This document shows, piece after piece, positions 7,918 to 17,972 of a stretch of 64,000 nucleotides of DNA. Made by a program: the position numbers and the translations under genes. Origin of the DNA: Meconema thalassinum. Lineage: Eukaryota; Arthropoda; Insecta; Orthoptera; Tettigoniidae. Position 1 is the first letter of the stretch, and every line of letters starts with the position of its first letter. The DNA lies in the NCBI GenBank assembly GCA_946902985.2, contig OX336396.1, forward strand, positions 233,320,797 through 233,384,796. Direction: 5' to 3'. The notes beneath the pieces were generated by a model that worked only from the letters and a program-made list of their open reading frames with translations, was not told the origin of the DNA and searched no databases.

Positions 7918-10900
7918 ATGCCCTTTACAAGACAAACAACTAAAATGGAGGAGAAATTGGCAGCATTGCTAGAAAAGTTAACTGGCATGGAAGACGGCCA
8001 GAAGAAATTAGCCAAGGACCTGAAGGATGACCTGAAGAAGATGGAAGACGGCCAGAAGAAGATGGAAGACGGCCAGAAGAAATTAGCCAAGGACCTGAAG
8101 GATGACCTGAAGAAGATGGAAGACGGCCAGAAGAAGATGGAGGACGGCCAGAAGAAGTTAGCAGAGGACCTGCAGGACGGCCAGAATAAGTTAGCAGAGG
8201 ACCTAACCGCCAAATTTCTGGATGGCCAGAAAAATCTGGAAGAGTGTCTGCTGACGAAATTAGAGGAGAGCCAAAGGAAATTAGAACAGGGCCTACGTGA
8301 GGAAGTCGCAGCAGTGGAGGAGAAGTTCAACACCTTGCAAGTGGAAGTTGCCGAGCTGCGCCAACGCCCGCTGATGGGGGTGGAGGAGAAATTCAACGCC
8401 TTGCAAGTGGAAGTTGCCGAGCTGTGCCAACGACCGCTGATGGGGGTGGAAGAGAGATTCAACGCTCTACAAAAGGAATTTGCTGAGCTGCGCCGACTCC
8501 CGCCGACAGGGATGGAAGATAGATTCAAAGCCCTACAAGAGGAAGTCGCCGAGCTGCGCCGACGCCCGCCGACCGGGATGGATGAGAGAGTCAAAGCCCT
8601 ACAAGAGGAAGTTGCCGAACTGCGCCAACGCCCACTCACGGGGGTGGAAGAGAAATTCAACGCTCTTCAAGAGGAAGTTGCCGAGCTGCGCCGACGCCCG
8701 CCCACAGGTACACCGGGGACATCAGGAACGGGACAGAGCAGAGTGACGCCCCCAACCTTCGACGGAAAGGTCCCGTGGAGCACCTACTTACGTCAGTTCG
8801 AGGCGGCCTGTTCCATAAATAACTGGAACAACACAGAAAAGGCTACAGCTCTCATTGTAGCGCTGAGAGGTGACGCCCTTAACGCCCTTCAGGCCATCCC
8901 GACTGGATCCCAGGACTACGCTTCCCTGATCGCCCATATGGAGTCCCGATATGGAGATAGCCATCTTCAGCAGGCCTATCAGATGCAGCTCCGGACCCGG
9001 GTACAGAAGAACGCGGAAACCCTGCAGGAGTTCGAGATGGACATCGCACGCCTCGTAAGGCTCGCCTACCCAACAGCGCCGGCCGACTTTCTGGAACAGA
9101 TAGCGACGCAGACTTTCACCGACGGGCTACGGGACTCGGACACTCAACAAGCGCTGCGTCTCGCGCGCAATAAGACCCTGGCAGATGCGCTGAGCCACGC
9201 ACTTGAATTCGAGACGGCAAAACAGGCATCTAGAATGCACGCGCGGGTGCGTCAAGTGGACGTCGACGAACCAGCAAAAACCAACGAGACCAAGCCCCTG
9301 GCCGACGAATTGATGAAGGCGCTAAGCCGTTTCTTCAAGAATCGCAGTACCACCAACATAAACGTAGCCGAAGGACATCCGGAGAGGCGGCCCGGAAGAG
9401 GACTACCGACCTGCTGGACCTGCCGTAAGAGAGGCCACCTGAGCAAGGACTGCGGTGATCGCCGCCGCCAGTCGGGACAGTCAGTCGTAGGGAAACCGCG
9501 CGGCCCAGGAAAGCAAGTATCAGCCAGCCTAGGGGGGCAAAGGTTGGCTTGTGGCAGTCGTCAAGCCCCGGCAGTCCAAGTTCGTGTGACGCAGTTACGG
9601 AGGGATAATAGCAGCCTGATGGTCGACGGAGTCGTCAACGGAGAGAGCTGGCCCATGCTAATCGACACGGGAGCATCGAGGACCATCGTCAGTCCCACCG
9701 TGATCCCGAAGTGGAGAGTGCAACCCACACAAAGGAACCTCCAGCTAATAACCGCGACCGGAGAGACCGCACCGGTACATGGCGAAGCATCACTGGAGTT
9801 CGTCATTGGTCGACGGGCGATAAAGCATCCAGTGCTTGTGGCTGACGTGTCAAATGAAGTGATCATCGGACTGGACTTCCTGGACCAGAACAACATCATC
9901 TTGGATCTGAGTACCAACACTCTGCACTTCGGAGGTGAGGAACTTGCTTTGCAACCTGCGCACGAGTCCATCACCGCACGGCGAGTAAGGCTGAGAGAAG
10001 ACGTCATCGTTCCCGCCAGGACGGAGGTCAGCGCTGCCGTAATTGTCGACGGAGCTGCTGAGGGAGTGGCGGCTGTCATCGAGCCAAAATATGAGGACAT
10101 CCAGACAAAAGGATTGCTAGTTGCCAAGACTCTCATCAACACGATGTCTCGGCCGTACGTCCGCCTGTCCAACCTGAACGACTACGACATTACGGTTCAT
10201 CGGGACACCAACCTAGGAGTCTGCGAGCCCGTTACCTGGATTGCCCGCATCACAGATACGACAGACGGACACCTGCAGACGGACAACCGAAGAAGACGCA
10301 CACTGCCAGAAGAACTACAGAAGCTGTACCATGGATCCCAGGACCATTTAGACGAGGAACAATCACGCAAACTTCGGGACCTGCTACACGAATTCCAGGA
10401 TGTCTTCTCCGTGGGAAGCAAAGACTTCGGCAGGACAAGCTTGGTCCAGCACAGAATCGACGTTGGGGACAGCGCACCGATTAGGGCCCCATTCCGACGT
10501 GTCCCGCTCGCCAAGCAAGCCGAAGTCGACCGGATGGTTGAAGAGATGAAGGATCAAGGGGTGATCGAGCCATCACATAGTCCTTGGAGTTCTCCGGTCG
10601 TGCTTGTGAAGAAGAAGGACGGTTCCACCAGGTTCTGCGTGGACTACAGGCGGGTGAACGACGTCACGAAGAAGGACAGCTACCCTCTACCCCGGATCGA
10701 CGACACGCTGGACACCATATCAGGGTCAAGATGGTTCTCCACCTTGGATTTGAAGAGTGGCTACTCGCAGGTGGAGGTCCACCCTAAGGACCGCGAGAAA
10801 ACGGCGTTCTCTGTGGGCAGCGGGCTCTGGCAGTTCACCGTCATGCCATTCGGTCTGTGCAACGCCCCTGCGACCTTCGAAAGGCTAATGGAGTCCATTC

Positions 10901-11952
10901 TGAGGGGGCTACACTGGAAGACCTGCCTGGTCTACCTAGACGACGTCATCGTTCTGGGGAGAAGCTTCGAGGAGCACTACAGCAACCTGAAGGAGATCTT
11001 GTTGAAGCTACGGGCTGCCCAGCTGAAGTTGAGCCCCAAGAAGTGTCAGCTCTTCCAGAAGCGGGTCCAGTACCTTGGGCATATCGTCTCCGAGGAAGGG
11101 GTGCGCACCGACCCAGAGAAGACCGCAGCTGTGAGGGAGTGGCCAGTTCCGAAGGACAAGTCCCAACTACGAAGCTTCCTGGGACTCTGCACTTATTACC
11201 GTCGCTTCGTGAGAGGATTCGCCGACATCGCCAAACCTTTACATCGACTGACTGAGAAGGACCAACTCTTCACGTGGACAGCAGAATGCCACAGTGCCTT
11301 CGAGCAACTCAAGCAGGCTCTGTGTACCGCGCCTATTCTGGCCTACCCCAGACCTGGAACAAGGTTCATCGTCGATACCGATGCCAGCGACTTCGGCATA
11401 GGGGGGATCCTGTCGCAAGTAGTGGACGGCGAGGAGAGAGTAGTGGCCTACTTCAGCAAGGCCTTGTCAAAGCCAGAAAGGAACTACTGCGTCACCAGGA
11501 AGGAGCTGCACGCCATCGTGAAGACCATTGAACACTTCCACAAGTACCTGTACGGGCAAGAATTTCTCATCAGGACCGACCATGCATCCCTGCGGTGGCT
11601 CCTGAACTTTAAGCAGCCCGAGGGTCAACTCGCGCGGTGGTTAGAGAGGCTTCAGCAGTACAACTTTGAGATTCAGCACAGGAAAGGCCAACTTCATTCT
11701 AACGCCGACGCCCTGTCACGAAGACCGTGCCCCGAAGACTGCACCTTCTGTACTAGGAGGGAGGAGAACACCGGGATACAGTGCCGGAGGACTACTGTGG
11801 AACTTCAAGGGAACTGGAGCCGCGAATCTTTCACGCGGGCACAAGCAGAAGATGATGACCTGGGACTGATAGCCGGATGGAAGAGGGCCTGTGTCCCCAG
11901 ACCCGGGTGGAACATTGTGAGTGACTGCAGCCCAAAGTTTAAGTCCTACTAG
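7918..11952 (+). CDS. Gypsy 1 Gag-Pol polyprotein (to RNase H), ends at in-frame TAG
   Basis: This 1344-residue frame fuses Gag and Pol without a shift. Residues ~24-95 repeat MEDGQKK/KDDLKK blocks. Residues ~133-264 are six exact-length 22-residue repeats (VEEKFNALQ...ELRQRP type; DNA 8314-8709), predicted coiled coil. A retrotransposon Gag core follows from about 278, then a CCHC knuckle CWTCRKRGHLSKDC at 499. The protease has DTGAS at 583, reverse transcriptase has LDLKSGYSQ and the catalytic YLDD at 1006, and RNase H has DTDASDFGIGG from 1153. The frame stops at TAG (11950-11952), but integrase coding continues in the same frame at once, so this is a nonsense change inside Pol rather than a natural end. 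An ATG at 7945 is a possible alternative start. Confidence 0.92.
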   Translation: MPFTRQTTKMEEKLAALLEKLTGMEDGQKKLAKDLKDDLKKMEDGQKKMEDGQKKLAKDLKDDLKKMEDGQKKMEDGQKKLAEDLQDGQNKLAEDLTAKFLDGQKNLEECLLTKLEESQRKLEQGLREEVAAVEEKFNTLQVEVAELRQRPLMGVEEKFNALQVEVAELCQRPLMGVEERFNALQKEFAELRRLPPTGMEDRFKALQEEVAELRRRPPTGMDERVKALQEEVAELRQRPLTGVEEKFNALQEEVAELRRRPPTGTPGTSGTGQSRVTPPTFDGKVPWSTYLRQFEAACSINNWNNTEKATALIVALRGDALNALQAIPTGSQDYASLIAHMESRYGDSHLQQAYQMQLRTRVQKNAETLQEFEMDIARLVRLAYPTAPADFLEQIATQTFTDGLRDSDTQQALRLARNKTLADALSHALEFETAKQASRMHARVRQVDVDEPAKTNETKPLADELMKALSRFFKNRSTTNINVAEGHPERRPGRGLPTCWTCRKRGHLSKDCGDRRRQSGQSVVGKPRGPGKQVSASLGGQRLACGSRQAPAVQVRVTQLRRDNSSLMVDGVVNGESWPMLIDTGASRTIVSPTVIPKWRVQPTQRNLQLITATGETAPVHGEASLEFVIGRRAIKHPVLVADVSNEVIIGLDFLDQNNIILDLSTNTLHFGGEELALQPAHESITARRVRLREDVIVPARTEVSAAVIVDGAAEGVAAVIEPKYEDIQTKGLLVAKTLINTMSRPYVRLSNLNDYDITVHRDTNLGVCEPVTWIARITDTTDGHLQTDNRRRRTLPEELQKLYHGSQDHLDEEQSRKLRDLLHEFQDVFSVGSKDFGRTSLVQHRIDVGDSAPIRAPFRRVPLAKQAEVDRMVEEMKDQGVIEPSHSPWSSPVVLVKKKDGSTRFCVDYRRVNDVTKKDSYPLPRIDDTLDTISGSRWFSTLDLKSGYSQVEVHPKDREKTAFSVGSGLWQFTVMPFGLCNAPATFERLMESILRGLHWKTCLVYLDDVIVLGRSFEEHYSNLKEILLKLRAAQLKLSPKKCQLFQKRVQYLGHIVSEEGVRTDPEKTAAVREWPVPKDKSQLRSFLGLCTYYRRFVRGFADIAKPLHRLTEKDQLFTWTAECHSAFEQLKQALCTAPILAYPRPGTRFIVDTDASDFGIGGILSQVVDGEERVVAYFSKALSKPERNYCVTRKELHAIVKTIEHFHKYLYGQEFLIRTDHASLRWLLNFKQPEGQLARWLERLQQYNFEIQHRKGQLHSNADALSRRPCPEDCTFCTRREENTGIQCRRTTVELQGNWSRESFTRAQAEDDDLGLIAGWKRACVPRPGWNIVSDCSPKFKSY

Positions 11953-11964
11953 GCGCAGTGGGAC

Positions 11965-13125
11965 TTGCTGATTGTAAGGGATGGCCTCATCTGCCGCGCC
12001 TGGGAGAGCACCGACGGGAAGACATCCCGGGAACAAGTCGTCGTTCCAAAGGCTATGACGGAGGAAGTCCTGAAGGAAGTCCATGGAGGATCATCTGGTG
12101 GACACCTAGGGATAAAGAAGACCCTGGAGAAGCTGAGAGAGCGGTTCTACTGGATCGGATGCCGAACCGACGTGGAGAACCACTGCGCGAGGTGCCACGA
12201 TTGCGCAGCCAGCAAGGGCCCAGGACGAAGACGGCGGGGTCCACTGAAGACCTACAATGTCGGCGGCCCCATGGAGAGAGTGGCCATCGATGTTGCTGGG
12301 CCATTCCCATTAAGCGAGGCAGGGAACCGCTACATATTAGTCGTCAGCGACTACTTTACCAAATGGCCGGAGGCGTATGCGCTCCCTAACCAAGAAGCCG
12401 CGACGATCGCAGAGACCCTGGTGAAGGAATTCGTCAGCCGGTACGGAGTACCCCTGGAGCTGCACTCCGACCAAGGGAGGAACTTCGAGTCGCAGGTGTT
12501 CCAGAACCTATGCCAGCTGCTGGGGATCCGGAAGACAAGGACAACGCCGCTACACCCTCAGTCCGACGGGATGGTAGAGCGATTCAATCGCACCGTCGAG
12601 AACCATCTCCGAATAGTCGTCAGCGAGCACCAGAGGGATTGGGACAAGCATCTTCCACTATTTCTCCTGGCCTACCGCGCCGCCGTGCATGAAGCCACCG
12701 GGTGCACACCAGCCCGGGCCATGTTTGGGAGGGAGCTCCGTCTACCTGTCGATCTTGCCTTCGGCCGACCTGGGAATGATCCGATCCCGGTAAGCCAGTA
12801 TTCTCAAGAACTGGTCGACCAACTGGAGGACGTGCACGCGTTCGCGAGGAGGAAACTGCGGATCGAGACCGACCGAATGAAGACCCGATACGACCAGCAG
12901 ACGGATGCCGGAGGATTCCACGAGAACGACCTGGTCTGGCTCTTCAACCCATTACGGAAGAAAGGCCTGTCACCCAAACTGCAGAAGTCCTGGGAGGGCC
13001 CGTACCGAGTCGTGAAACGAATCAACGATGTCGTCTACAGGATCCAGCGGAGCCCGAGGGCGAAGATGAAGATCGTGCATCGAGATCGCCTGGCAGCCTA
13101 CGGAGGGACACAGACGGACCAATGA
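11965..13125 (+). CDS. Gypsy 1 integrase, same frame after stop
   Basis: The 386-residue frame is the remainder of Pol. It has an H2C2 zinc domain (H40, H47, C77, C80) and the catalytic core triad D109, D169 and E205, a textbook D-x35-E spacing. A GPY/F-type module (KSWEGPYRVVKR) lies near the C-terminus. Integrase inserts the cDNA into chromosomal DNA in the nucleus. The Met used as start is simply the first after the premature TAG; in a working element this part would be released from the polyprotein by the protease. All core residues are present. Confidence 0.9.
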   Translation: MLIVRDGLICRAWESTDGKTSREQVVVPKAMTEEVLKEVHGGSSGGHLGIKKTLEKLRERFYWIGCRTDVENHCARCHDCAASKGPGRRRRGPLKTYNVGGPMERVAIDVAGPFPLSEAGNRYILVVSDYFTKWPEAYALPNQEAATIAETLVKEFVSRYGVPLELHSDQGRNFESQVFQNLCQLLGIRKTRTTPLHPQSDGMVERFNRTVENHLRIVVSEHQRDWDKHLPLFLLAYRAAVHEATGCTPARAMFGRELRLPVDLAFGRPGNDPIPVSQYSQELVDQLEDVHAFARRKLRIETDRMKTRYDQQTDAGGFHENDLVWLFNPLRKKGLSPKLQKSWEGPYRVVKRINDVVYRIQRSPRAKMKIVHRDRLAAYGGTQTDQ

Positions 13126-13149
13126 TTGATCGGGACGATCAGCCTTTTT

Positions 13150-13162
13150 AGGAAGGGGGTGG
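13150..13162 (+). other. Polypurine tract
   Basis: AGGAAGGGGGTGG immediately precedes the 3' LTR, the expected position of the plus-strand primer. Confidence 0.75.
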
Positions 13163-13378
13163 TGTTACGGCTGTGAGTTTGTGTCATCGCTCGCCGCATG
13201 AGTCAAAACTGCCCCAGGGCTGGACTGCTCTCCCTCGGTGTATTGCATGCGCGTTACGCAACGGACTGCGAAGTGAAAGGGATAGTCCAGAACATTCGTG
13301 ACTGGACCAGCGCTGGAAACCTCGAGAAGCCGTGGACTCTGGATGGATCTAGACGCATTTATTGAGTCACCGGCCGGC

Positions 13379-13385
13379 TATATAA
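13379..13385 (+). promoter_or_regulatory. TATA box in LTR
   Basis: TATATAA in a GC-rich surround (CCGGCCGGC just upstream) fits an LTR promoter; a CAGTTG start-like motif lies about 20 bases downstream. Confidence 0.6.
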
Positions 13386-13738
13386 GAGTGACCCGTGAAG
13401 CAGTTGTTGTTTTTGTGTTTTACGAGCTAGTGCGAGCGATTATCTTGTGCGACAGAAGTGTGGTGACGAAGTGCTGTGCGAGTTACGAAATCCTGTGACA
13501 TTGTTTCTCCCAGCTTGTGAACAGCGTACATCAAGTGCTCGTAAGTAACTGTATTTGTTGTACCTGAGGAAGAGGGGCAGGTAGCTTCTGCCAAGGCCAC
13601 CGGACTCATTAGGACGGATTAACTTCTGTGGTCTGTGGCAAGTGAAAGGGGCCAAGAGCGCATAAGGAAGAGACTTGAGGAAACTGGAGAAGGCTCCTAA
13701 TTGCTTGTATTTGCTGATTAGTGTAATTTTCTGGCCAC

Positions 13739-13744
13739 AATAAA
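13739..13744 (+). terminator. Polyadenylation signal in LTR
   Basis: AATAAA in the R/U5 side of the LTR. Confidence 0.6.
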
Positions 13745-13838
13745 GTTAATTATTTCTTTAAGCAGTAATTGGTGTTGTGCTTTGTACCCCCACCGTAATC
13801 CAGTTAACAAAAGTGCCACGAGGGGGTGGCACGTAACA

Positions 13839-14642
13839 ATATTTTAACGGTTTACACAGCGTAAGCTAAGAGGGCGCACGGAGGGCATGTTTTTCTGCGA
13901 CTATATTTACTGAAATCGTTACTGCTCGGCTTCCTTTGGTCAAAAATGAATATTTTTCAACAAAAACCTTCCTCGAGAAATCCTTTACAGAATGGTGAAA
14001 GCCGCATCAAAATCCATCCAGTGGTTCTCGAGATTACCCGTTACATCCAAGAATCGGGGACTTTGTTTTATACTAAGTTGAGATTTCAGGAAACTTTGCT
14101 GAAAGTCGCACGATTTTAGTGAAATGAAAACGGATTAATGATTTAATTTTGGTGTCAGGTGGTTTGTTTGTTAGCGTATAAACTCTGTCACCAATGGTTA
14201 TATATGGACCGACGCATTTTTTGTTAGATGATCTTCTGTGATCATCTAGAAGCGCTGCTATGTCATCTTTTTTGCAACTTACTGCAATGCCTCCTGAGGA
14301 AGCCTACAGATTTAAACTCATGTTCAATGCAAAATCCTGTTCATCTTTGGATAACAGGGAGCTAAGGGCCTGTTTTTCAATCGTTGGATAAAATTTAGAC
14401 TAGCGTACTCCCGGCATAACTTGTCCGATAAACGCCATGTTGTGTTTTTCAAGTGCTATACAGCACTGCCAATGGAATAAATATGGTGGGCAAGTGAACC
14501 ATATTTACTCGGTGCCGTTTCTTTCAGTCATTCATTTACTTAATATGCAAAAGGGGGCAAATCCCCGGTGGCAAATTGTACATTTACCAACTATAACATC
14601 GAACACACTAATGTACACAAATCGTGATTTGGAAACTATAGT
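13839..14642. other. No recognisable feature
   Basis: No sustained coding frame. GATGATCTTCTGTGATCATC near 14228-14247 is a short inverted repeat. Confidence 0.5.
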
Positions 14643-14990
14643 AATTACATCGTGGCAACCTCCGTGGCTTAGGCAGTAGCACGCCGGCCTCTCACCGCTA
14701 GGTTCGTGGTTCAAATCCCGGTTACTCCATGCGAGATCTGTGCTGGACAAAACGGAGGCAGATAGGTTTTTCTCCGGATACTCCGGTTTCCACTGTCACA
14801 AATTTCATTCCAGCAACACTCTCCATCTGTCATTCATTTAATCATTGCCTCCGAGGAGTGCGACAGGCTTCGGTGGCTGGCACAGTTCATATCCTCGCCG
14901 CTAGATGGGGTCTTCATTCATCCTATTCCTGACCCGGTCGGTCGACTGGAAGCAGGCTGTAGATTTTCATCTTCAGCAATTACATCGTGG
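14643..14990 (+). mobile_element. tRNA-derived SINE-1, full copy with target duplication
   Basis: The 13-bp duplication AATTACATCGTGG flanks the element (14643-14655 and 14978-14990). The head has a Pol III A-box-like TGGCTTAGGCAGTAGC and a B-box-like GGTTCAAATCCC. The body includes CAACACTCTCCATCTG and the tail GACCCGGTCGGTCGACTGG. It was copied by a LINE machinery in trans. Minus copies lie at 32496-32835 and 63442-63774. Confidence 0.92.
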
Positions 14991-15378
14991 TATTTATACA
15001 AAATTCCAGTCTACTCTTAAACACTTCAATATATATGCGGAAAGGCTCTACGACTGTGGCAGGTAATGAGTTTCAATTGTCAATACCACGATTAACGAAA
15101 TATTATTTCCCTTAATTTGTACGCTGTGATCGGCCCTTAACTTTATGCGGATGATCTGCCCTGCTCAGATAGGTGGGGTTTCCTAGATGTTTGCTTAGTT
15201 CTCCCAATGCTGAACGATTTGTGTGAGTGTTAAATATAGCGTATAGTGTGGTATTCGTCCATCTATCTTCCAGAGATGGGTGTGTTAAGAAACTTCAATA
15301 TTCTAAAGTATTTAATATAGAATGGATAAACATTCGGAGTAGCTTCTGATTATGTTTCTACTACCAGCTTTGTATATA
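14991..15378. other. No recognisable feature
   Basis: Unique-looking AT-rich spacer ending in the TA target of the mariner element. Confidence 0.5.
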
Positions 15379-16195
15379 ACGTGCGTTCAAAAAGTAACGA
15401 GCCGGAGGCTGGAATGCGCAAACCGATGACGACATCGGCTAATCGTTGCGTGTCTAACGAGGTGTGGTTCCGACCATAGCGTGGGAGGTCACAGCCCGTC
15501 GCTAGAGAGCACGCGTGCACGTCACGTGACGATACAATGTGAGCAGCAGCATGCATCAATCGTCCAACCAAGACCAAGACAGTAGGCCATTCGACATGCT
15601 TCCTGGTGTGGTTGAAGACTGTGGGGCACCCATTGGGCACACACTTTCCGCAAGTGCAGTCGTTCCTTCATGATGGTGTGCACACTTCCGACGCTCAATC
15701 CGACCACGGCGGCTATGGCGTTCAGTGTCACTCGGCGGTCCTGGGTAATGAGTGCATCAACCAGCTGGACGTTATCATCGGCCCAGACCGGGCATCGTCG
15801 GCTAACGACACCCGTCCTTCCCTGAAGCGCTTGTGCCACGCCTTGACCCTTGCAAGGGACATGCAGTGTTCGCCGTACACTTGTGACATTCAGCGATGAA
15901 TGTCCGTTCCCCCTACTCCTTTCGGTGTCAGAAACCGAACAACACCTCTTTTTTCTTCGTTTGTCGCCTCCATGTCACTGTTTGGAATGTGACTGGCAGC
16001 GTTGGACGATTGATGCATGCTGCTGCTCACATTGTATCGTCACGTGACGTGCACGCGTGCCCTCTAGCAACGGGCTGTGACCTTCCACGTTCTGGTCGGA
16101 ACCACACCTCGTTACACACTCCACGATTAGCCGATGTCGTCACCGGTTTGCGCATTACAGCCTCCGGCTCGTTATGCTACTTTTTGAACGCACCT
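15379..16195. mobile_element. Internally deleted mariner with ~200-bp terminal inverted repeats
   Basis: The ends are ACGTGCGTTCAAAAAGTA and its inverse ending GAACGCACCT, flanked by TA on both sides (15377-15378 and 16196-16197). The inverted repeats extend about 200 bp (to about 15583 and from about 15990) through blocks such as GTGAGCAGCAGCATGCATCA. The TA target and the HTH fragment inside indicate the mariner group. Confidence 0.88.
15522..15839 (-). pseudogene. Mariner transposase N-terminal fragment
   Basis: About 105 residues remain. The segment DRRVTLNAIAAVVGLSVGSV is the second helix-turn-helix that mariner transposases use to bind their inverted repeats, and VCAQWVPHSL continues the family pattern. 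After this the frame runs into the inverted repeat; the whole catalytic DDD domain is missing. The true start would have been to the right, between 15840 and 15990. The product, if any, could bind ends but not cut. Confidence 0.85.
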
Positions 16196-16197
16196 TA

Positions 16198-17160
16198 TAA
16201 TTTGCATCATGGATTGATTAAATCTAGTTGCATTGAATCTTGATTTCACGGCTTGTTTTCATTTATCGAGAAGTGCTGTTATGGCTGCGGTATGATTATC
16301 AGTCTGGGTACGCACACAGGTGACGATATTGTTGCGATTCACCAATATTGTTCAGTTCCCACCTGATGGCACGGACTTAACCCATAGGCCAATCAGGGAT
16401 TCTGCAAGATTATGTAGCAGGATCGGTATCGTGTCCTCACCGTTAGTTTCTGATAGAGATTACATTACAACCCCTACTACACAAGAAAATGGGAGTGGGA
16501 TGAAATTCAGGATTCAGGAAATGCTCCCCATTGGAAGAGATTGAAAGCTTAACTCCCAGTTTATTCGATAAGGGAGTAAAGGTATCTGCCACCATGGATA
16601 CAAGGATTGAATTGATTATAATTATTCAATCAATAGAAATATTGCTTCCCACCTATCTTCTCAGCTTCGCTAGCCATGGTGCTCCCAATTACCGCCTCAG
16701 CTCCGTGCCCCTTGGTGAACGAGCTTTCGACGACCAGACATGCCCTATCTCCCGATCGGCAAGCAATCGACCTTTGTTACTATAAGACTTCCGTCTCTGC
16801 AGTGCCTGACTGACCTCACTGACCTGATTCCGCGGCATTGTACCTAGGTATAATAAGGCAGCACGGTTCTTTCTGACCTGGTCGAATTGGGGTTGAATGT
16901 CCGATATGGTTGCGCCTTAAACCGACACCGGAACATAACAATATGCGTATACACTATACGGTAACAGAACTTCAGAAATTAAAAACATTTCGTATTCTAC
17001 ACAGTTTAGATATTCTTGTAATTGTGATGAATCTGAATTGTATGATATGTTTTTGTCTTATTAAATGCTGTGATGGTTGTGTGGAATTAATTAGAGTTAG
17101 GCTACTGTCACTAATCAGCACTTGTTCTAACGAACATCACATGTTTTGTTATACTGTAAG
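16198..17160. other. No recognisable feature
   Basis: Short frames only, none with family likeness. The sequence is of mixed composition and could hold old unrecognised repeats. Confidence 0.5.
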
Positions 17161-17730
17161 GAGGAGATATGATAGATAGATAGATAGAGAGCTTTATTTT
17201 GCCTGGCAAGATTAGGGTCATTGGACCCTCTCTTACATCTAACCAGATTTTACAATTAATACATTATTACATTATTTGCAGAACTTAACAATGGTACTTA
17301 AAACTAACAGGAATACATTTCAGATCCGATCACAATACATATAATGGCAGGTAAGCATGGCGTAGGAAAAATTATTGTAATTAGTTAATTATTGCTAAAG
17401 TAAGAAAATAATAGGGAAATACAAACACTAATAAAACAGAAACTAATGATGATGTGATGATTTTAATGATGATGATAAGCATCAAGGCTGAGTTACTACT
17501 ATAGCGTAATATTGATTTTGCAATGCGCATTTAAAAGGATGTAAGATATCATTTAGGTATCTAAACAGAAAATAAATAAAATGTTCATCATACCACATGT
17601 TAGCAATGATATAAAATGCAATCTAACTTCCCAATTGTGCTTGCCGCTACATATCGTAATATGGAAATAAACAAAAGGAATTCTAGTCTAATATCAAGTG
17701 GATTCTGATAAAATACGGCATATTTATACG
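17161..17730. repeat. GATA-type microsatellite and unidentified AT-rich repeat
   Basis: (GATA)n at about 17170-17188 leads into GAGCTTTATTTTGCCTGGC, which looks like the tail junction of a non-LTR element in reverse orientation. A (GATGAT)-rich stretch lies near 17444-17477. No coding region is visible. Confidence 0.45.
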
Positions 17731-17736
17731 ATAACC

Positions 17737-17972
17737 TGCCGCGGTGGACGAGAGTGTTAACGTGCTACCTCGTGCCTAGCTGGTATCGGGAGAAGCGTTG
17801 TTTTGAACCCCATCTCAACCATCCTGAAAATGGTTTTCCGTGGTTACCCATTTTCATCACCAAACAAGAGTTGGGACGGTTCCTTTCAACAGGCCCACGG
17901 CCGACTACTTTCCCACTCCCTTCCTGACCTTTCCTTAATTGAATCGGTCGGAGCTGAAAAGCATTAAGCCAA
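17737..17972 (+). mobile_element. tRNA-like SINE-3, truncated
   Basis: The start CCGCGGTGGACGAGAGTG with TTTTGAACCCCATC downstream has the spacing of Pol III A and B boxes. The body (ACGGCCGACTACTTTCCC region) runs up to the start of the next element at about 17973. No clear target duplication was found. Confidence 0.5.

Larger units (their letters stand above)
7805..13838 (+). mobile_element. Ty3/gypsy retrotransposon 1, 5' LTR almost absent
   Basis: An internal region with gag, protease, reverse transcriptase, RNase H and integrase lies between a 14-base LTR remnant (GGTGGCACGTAACA, 7805-7818) and a complete 3' LTR (13163-13838). A primer-binding-type TGGTGTCAGAAG starts at 7821 and a purine tract lies at 13150-13162. 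Domain order PR-RT-RH-IN is that of Ty3/gypsy. No envelope-like frame follows integrase. The body upstream of 7805 does not resemble the 3' LTR, so the 5' LTR was lost or replaced. Confidence 0.9.
13163..13838 (+). repeat. Gypsy 1 3' LTR (676 bp)
   Basis: The LTR begins TGTTACG and ends CGTAACA, a perfect 7-bp terminal inversion with TG...CA. It contains a TATA box and a polyadenylation signal. Because the other LTR is missing, its age cannot be estimated from LTR divergence. Confidence 0.85.

Noticed and set aside
7899..8660. 253-residue minus-strand open frame rich in Ser/Trp
   Set aside because: Exact antisense of the repeated coiled-coil coding of gypsy 1 Gag; its length reflects the repeat composition.
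10197..11531. Several overlapping frames on both strands within gypsy 1 Pol
   Set aside because: Shadows of the real Pol frame, without family motifs.
16531..16785. 84-residue plus-strand frame
   Set aside because: No family likeness, no supporting signals; length within chance expectation.
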